Assembly (NCBI GenBank): GCA_946885645.1
Contig: CAMPGU010000157.1
Location: 1-9,449, forward strand
DNA length: 9,449 bases
Direction of reading: 5' to 3'
From: an uncultured Haloferula sp.
Lineage (GTDB): Bacteria; Verrucomicrobiota; Verrucomicrobiae; Verrucomicrobiales; Akkermansiaceae
Positions 6,606 to 9,449 of the stretch are shown here, in pieces. Positions within the stretch are counted from its first letter, which is position 1. Every line of letters begins with the position of its first letter. The notes beneath the pieces are model-generated. The model had not been told where the DNA came from. It made no database searches and worked only from the letters and a program-made list of their open reading frames with translations. Both the position numbers and the translations under genes were made by a program.

Positions 6606-6854
6606 ATGCTGTCTGCGGCCGTGAGAGCGCCTGCCACCCCGCACGACGATTGCCTGCGCACCCGCGGGACCATCCTCCGCACCCTCGCGGAAGGGCTGTA
6701 TGAAGCCGCTCTGCCCAACGGCAAGCCCGTGACCGCCCATCTTTCCAAGGAACTCGCCGCGGATCCTCCGGCTCTGCCGGACGGCTCGGCAGTGCTGCTG
6801 GAGCTGAGTCCCTTTGATCTCGACCGCGCGCGGATCGCGAAGATCGGATTGTAG
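6606..6854 (+). CDS. Divergent translation initiation factor IF-1-like S1/OB-fold protein
   Basis: From ATG 6606 the protein is 82 residues, 10 longer than ordinary IF-1. Residues 18-82 line up without gaps on IF-1: RTRGTILRTL matches the first strand, ALPNGKPVTAHLS (35-47) matches ELENGHVVTAHIS, and VLLELSPFDLDRARI (63-77) matches VTVELTPYDLSKGRI. The fold is therefore IF-1. However, the segment that in IF-1 reads GKMRKNYIRIL is KELAADPPALP here, so the basic and aromatic residues of the rRNA-facing loop are gone. The first 17 residues are extra. IF-1 normally sits in the ribosomal A site during initiation; this copy probably does something different or weaker. A TTG at 6576 or a GTG at 6621 are other possible starts. 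No Shine-Dalgarno is visible. A HupE/UreJ gene follows after 47 nt. Confidence 0.85.
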   Translation: MLSAAVRAPATPHDDCLRTRGTILRTLAEGLYEAALPNGKPVTAHLSKELAADPPALPDGSAVLLELSPFDLDRARIAKIGL

Positions 6855-6901
6855 CGGCGCTTCCGGAGCAGGGCTCCCTTCATTCTGATCGATTGCCGCA
6901 G

Positions 6902-8023
6902 ATGCTTCGTCTCCTCCTGTTCTTACTCCTGCCCGGCCTGCTCCATGCGCACCAGATCGCCGAGATCCCGATGTCCCTGCAGATGGCCGGCGGCAAGATC
7001 CGCGGGTCCATTGCGGCCGACGCCGCCTACATGCTCCCCGAATTCCGCGGCGACGAGGACGAGGAAGCGAGAGACCTCGCCTGGCTCCGCTCGGTCGGTC
7101 CGGACGGCTGGAGGAGGATCGAAATCGAAGCGGAGATCTACTGGAAGGAGTGCCTGACCCTCCTGGCGGACGGGACGGAGGTGCCATGGACGATGACGAT
7201 CCCGACTCTTCGCGGGGATTCGCCTCCTTTTCTTGCGGAAGGCGATCCAGAGGAGCTTCCGATGCTCGGGATCGAGATTCATGCGGAGCTCCCGGCGACA
7301 CCGGCGGAGCTCGACCTCGTTTGGCGGGAGCCTTTCGACGTGGTTTTGATCGTGACCACCGGTTCCGGCCCGACAGCGGAAACAAAGCCGATCGTCAGCG
7401 GCGAGCGGATGACCGTGGCGGAACGTGAAGCGGGCGAAATGCGGCCCGCGCCGCAGTCCGTGGCCGATTGGATCAAGGTGGGCTTCGAGCATATTTTCCC
7501 CGCCGGGCCGGATCACATCCTCTTCGTGCTCGGGCTCTTCCTTCTGGTCCCGAAGTGGAAGCCGCTGCTGGGGCAGACCCTCACCTTCACCCTCGCGCAC
7601 TCCCTTTCGCTGGCCGCCGCCACCCTCGGCTGGGTCGATTTTCCCGGCAGACCCGTGGAAATCATGATCGCGGCGAGCATCGCCTGGGTCGGGATTGAAA
7701 ACCTGCTGGTCAAGGATCTCGGGAAAAGCCGCCTGTTCCTCGTGGGAGCCTTCGGCCTCATCCACGGGCTGGGGTTTGCCAGCGTGCTGGCTGAAATCCT
7801 GCCGAGGGATCAGCCGGAAAAATTACCGGGCGCTCTGCTCGGCTTCAATCTCGGCGTCGAATTAGGGCAAATCGCCGTTCTCGCCCTGGCCTTCGCGTGC
7901 TTCGCCTGGTGGGGCCCGCGCTTCGTGTGGGTGAAGCGCGTGGGGTCGGTGATCGTCGCGCTCGCGGGCCTGATCCTGATGGCGGAACGGCTGGCGGAGG
8001 TGGAGATCCTGCCCTTCATCTGA
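6902..8023 (+). CDS. HupE/UreJ family membrane protein with periplasmic N-terminal domain
   Basis: The protein has 373 residues from ATG 6902 (a TTG at 6893 would add three). Residues 1-16 (hydrophobic, ending LLHAHQ) are a signal peptide, probably cleaved after Ala16. Residues about 17-185 form a soluble, acidic, beta-looking domain. Residues about 190-365 hold about six membrane segments with the family motifs: GFEHIFPAGPDHILF (194-208), FTLAHSLSL (229-237), EIMIAASIAWVGIENLL (253-269), FGLIHGLGFASVLAE (284-298) and GFNLGVELGQ (314-323). His197, Asp204, His205, His233, His288 and Glu320 are candidate metal ligands. HupE and UreJ relatives are implicated in nickel or cobalt uptake for hydrogenase and urease. 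No hydrogenase or urease gene is in view, so the substrate is unknown. The gene converges on the ABC ATPase gene, with 21 nt between. Confidence 0.9.
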   Translation: MLRLLLFLLLPGLLHAHQIAEIPMSLQMAGGKIRGSIAADAAYMLPEFRGDEDEEARDLAWLRSVGPDGWRRIEIEAEIYWKECLTLLADGTEVPWTMTIPTLRGDSPPFLAEGDPEELPMLGIEIHAELPATPAELDLVWREPFDVVLIVTTGSGPTAETKPIVSGERMTVAEREAGEMRPAPQSVADWIKVGFEHIFPAGPDHILFVLGLFLLVPKWKPLLGQTLTFTLAHSLSLAAATLGWVDFPGRPVEIMIAASIAWVGIENLLVKDLGKSRLFLVGAFGLIHGLGFASVLAEILPRDQPEKLPGALLGFNLGVELGQIAVLALAFACFAWWGPRFVWVKRVGSVIVALAGLILMAERLAEVEILPFI

Positions 8024-8044
8024 AGGAACTCGCTCCAAACCGCC

Positions 8045-8731
8045 TCATCCCGCCAGCGCCGAGGAATCCGTGATGCTCCCGTCCTTGATGACCAGCGTGC
8101 GATCGCCCCGCGTCGCGAGGTGCTCGTCGTGGGTCACCACCACCAGCGTGGTGCCGCTCTCCGCTGCCAAGCCGAGCAAAAGATCCATCACTTCGGTGCT
8201 ATTGCGGGAGTCAAGGTTCCCGGTCGGTTCGTCGGCAAAGAGCACCGGCGGATGATTCACGAGCGCCCTCGCGATCGCCACGCGCTGCTGCTCGCCGCCG
8301 GAAAGCTCGGCCGGCAAGTGATCGGCTCGATCCGCCAGACCCACGCGCGCGAGGGCGGCCATCGCCGCCTCGCTCGCATCCTTACCGCCGATCGCACCGG
8401 GTACCAGCACGTTTTCCAAGGCGGTGAGCTCCGGGAGCAGGAGATAGTTTTGGAAAATGTAGCCGATCTCCGCGTTGCGGAAGGCCGCCTGCTTCTTCGG
8501 CCCCAAGGAATAGAGATCGGTGCCCTCGATGCTCACGCTTCCCTGCTCGGGTCGCTCCAGTCCGGCCAAGGTGTAAAGCAGGGTTGTCTTCCCCGCCCCG
8601 CTGGGGCCGCAGAGGAAAACCCTTTCCCCCCGGGTGATGGTGAGATCGATGCCGTGCAGCACTTCGATGCTCTTCTTCCCGATGCGGTAGCTCCGGTGCA
8701 GGTTGAGGGCTTGGATCACGATGTCCGGCAT
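8045..8731 (-). CDS. ABC transporter ATP-binding protein (LolD/MacB type)
   Basis: This is a cytosolic nucleotide-binding subunit of 228 residues. Walker A is GPSGAGKTT (42-50), the Q-loop is Q94 in YIFQNYLLLPELTALENV, the signature is LSGGEQQR (143-150), Walker B is VLFADEP (163-169) with catalytic Glu168, the D-loop is GNLDSRNS (171-178), and the H-loop is His201 in VVTHD. The compact length, the FADEPTGNLD motif and ALENV place it in the LolD/MacB/FtsE group, which drive mechanotransmission permeases for lipoprotein release, drug export or division. No permease gene is adjacent: upstream is the ATP-grasp gene, downstream a convergent gene. Start choice: ATG 8731 gives the usual N-terminus (PDIVIQALNLHRSY); ATG 8743 and TTG 8770 are alternatives. 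None has a Shine-Dalgarno. Confidence 0.93.
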   Translation of the reverse strand: MPDIVIQALNLHRSYRIGKKSIEVLHGIDLTITRGERVFLCGPSGAGKTTLLYTLAGLERPEQGSVSIEGTDLYSLGPKKQAAFRNAEIGYIFQNYLLLPELTALENVLVPGAIGGKDASEAAMAALARVGLADRADHLPAELSGGEQQRVAIARALVNHPPVLFADEPTGNLDSRNSTEVMDLLLGLAAESGTTLVVVTHDEHLATRGDRTLVIKDGSITDSSALAG

Positions 8732-8739
8732 GGCTCGGG

Positions 8740-8757
8740 GCATCCAGACGCGGATGC
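8740..8757. repeat. Inverted repeat GCATCC-N6-GGATGC just upstream of the ABC ATPase start
   Basis: Two 6-bp arms (8740-8745 and 8752-8757) are exact reverse complements. The repeat lies in the 58-nt gap between the ATP-grasp stop and the ABC ATPase ATG, 8 nt ahead of that ATG. It could be a small 5' leader hairpin; short repeats of this size can also occur by chance. Confidence 0.25.
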
Positions 8758-8789
8758 AGACCGATGACAAGGCGGAGACACCGGCCGCA

Positions 8790-9449
8790 CTACAATTTCA
8801 CTCCGAAGGCCTGCCGCGAAAATGCGATCTTTTGCTCGCGCGTCTCGTGGGGATGGCTGAGGGAACGTTCCAAAGCGGGCTCCAGGCGGCGCAGCAAGCC
8901 CGTTCCATTCGCGAGCTGGATTGCCAGGCCGGGCCGGGCGTTCACCTCGATCATCAGCGGCCCGGAGTCCTCGTCGATCATGATGTCCACCCCCAGATAG
9001 CCCAAGCCTGTCATCTCGTGGCAGGTCACGGCAATATCCAGGATGGAATCCCAGTGCGGAAGCTGCACGCCCACCACCGGCACCTTCAAATCCGGGTGCC
9101 GCTCGATGGAATGGCCATGGTGCACCGCGCGGATCGTGCGGCCCGTGGCGAGGTCGATGCCGATGCCGATGGCTCCCTGGTGGAGGTTCGCCCGCCCGTC
9201 CGATTCCCGCGTTGCGGCGCGCAGCATCGCCATCACCGGATAGCCCTTGAACATCACCACCCGGATATCGGGAGCTCCTTGAAAGCTGATCTCCGTGAGC
9301 ACCTTCGCCGGGTGCACCCGGTATTCGATCAGCGCGACGTCCCTCCGCCCGCCGAGGCTGAAGAGCCCGGCAAGGATGTTAGAGCAATGGTGCTTCAATT
9401 CGTCCAGGCTCAGCCGCGACCCGCTGGGTTTGAAGAACCAGTTCCCCTC
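8790..9449 (-). CDS. Alpha-L-glutamate ligase-like ATP-grasp protein, C-terminal part (truncated by window edge)
   Basis: The reading frame enters from the right edge without a stop (GNWFFKPSGSRLSLDELKHH) and ends at TAG 8792-8790; 219 residues are visible and the N-terminus is missing. RVVMFKGYPVMAMLR (63-77), SDGRANLHQGAIGIGIDLATG (83-103), LGYLGVDIMID (149-159) and LMIEVNARPGLAIQLANG (165-182) form the late half of an ATP-grasp fold; E168 and N170 fit the magnesium-binding E-x-N. The pattern matches the RimK-related alpha-L-glutamate ligase-like proteins, which are usually encoded beside an inactive transglutaminase with seven membrane segments and sometimes a RimK-associated protease. That identification is from remembered family features, and substrate and product are not established for the family. 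A start at TTG 9398 would drop conserved residues and is not the true start. Confidence 0.85.
   Translation of the reverse strand, partial: EGNWFFKPSGSRLSLDELKHHCSNILAGLFSLGGRRDVALIEYRVHPAKVLTEISFQGAPDIRVVMFKGYPVMAMLRAATRESDGRANLHQGAIGIGIDLATGRTIRAVHHGHSIERHPDLKVPVVGVQLPHWDSILDIAVTCHEMTGLGYLGVDIMIDEDSGPLMIEVNARPGLAIQLANGTGLLRRLEPALERSLSHPHETREQKIAFSRQAFGVKL

Noticed and set aside
6865..6877. Small hairpin GGAGC-AGG-GCTCC after the IF-1-like gene
   Set aside because: A stem of five pairs with a 3-nt loop and no T-tract is too weak to call a terminator.
6483..7385. N-terminal extension of the lipoprotein frame to 452 codons
   Set aside because: The extra 301 residues are Arg/Ser/Pro/Gly-rich and lie opposite the IF-1-like and HupE genes. 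The lipoprotein signal peptide begins precisely at the internal ATG 6482.
1..9449. CRISPR arrays, tRNA or rRNA genes, insertion sequences, phage genes
   Set aside because: I looked on both strands and saw no regularly spaced repeats, cloverleaf, rRNA segment, transposase or phage gene. Coding density and style are uniform, which argues against a recent insertion.

Overview
The window is a compact, GC-rich bacterial chromosome segment with no phage, transposon, CRISPR or RNA gene that I can see. Gene content and protein style suggest a member of the Verrucomicrobiota, perhaps a Luteolibacter-like Verrucomicrobiaceae. The grounds are a tyrA-aroA-cmk-plsC run, an scpA beside an AsmA-like membrane protein, a lipoprotein whose C-terminal pattern I associate with this phylum, and nearly no Shine-Dalgarno sequences. 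This assignment is inference, not a database result.

Layout. (1) Positions 1-622, minus strand: the N-terminal part of a single-pass membrane protein that resembles AsmA-like proteins; it runs off the left edge. (2) Divergent from it, plus strand: scpA (chromosome condensation kleisin), then a short-chain dehydrogenase. (3) Convergent to these, minus strand, about 6482 down to 2399: a small lipoprotein, then tyrA, aroA, cmk and plsC. tyrA and aroA are 2 nt apart, aroA and cmk overlap by ATGA, and plsC follows after 35 nt. (4) Plus strand, 6606-8023: a small, divergent IF-1-like S1-fold protein, then a HupE/UreJ-family membrane protein with a signal peptide and a periplasmic domain. (5) Minus strand, 9449 down to 8045: the C-terminal part of an ATP-grasp protein of the alpha-L-glutamate ligase-like (RimK-related) type, then a LolD/MacB-type ABC ATPase without a permease in view.

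How the genes work together. The clearest unit is tyrA-aroA-cmk-plsC, which combines aromatic amino acid synthesis (prephenate dehydrogenase, EPSP synthase) with CMP phosphorylation and phospholipid acylation. Cmk supplies CDP/CTP for CDP-diacylglycerol, and PlsC makes the phosphatidic acid that CTP activates. A strong inverted repeat lies just ahead of tyrA and folds better as RNA of the operon strand. The other genes look like housekeeping or envelope functions that are not obviously linked to each other.

I did not find a convincing new multi-gene system. The points most worth a second look are the IF-1-like protein that has lost the basic segment normally used against 16S rRNA, the shortened LID of Cmk, the class II motif set of AroA, the leader hairpin before tyrA, palindromes in the two divergent promoter regions, and the ATP-grasp protein whose usual partners must lie outside the window.
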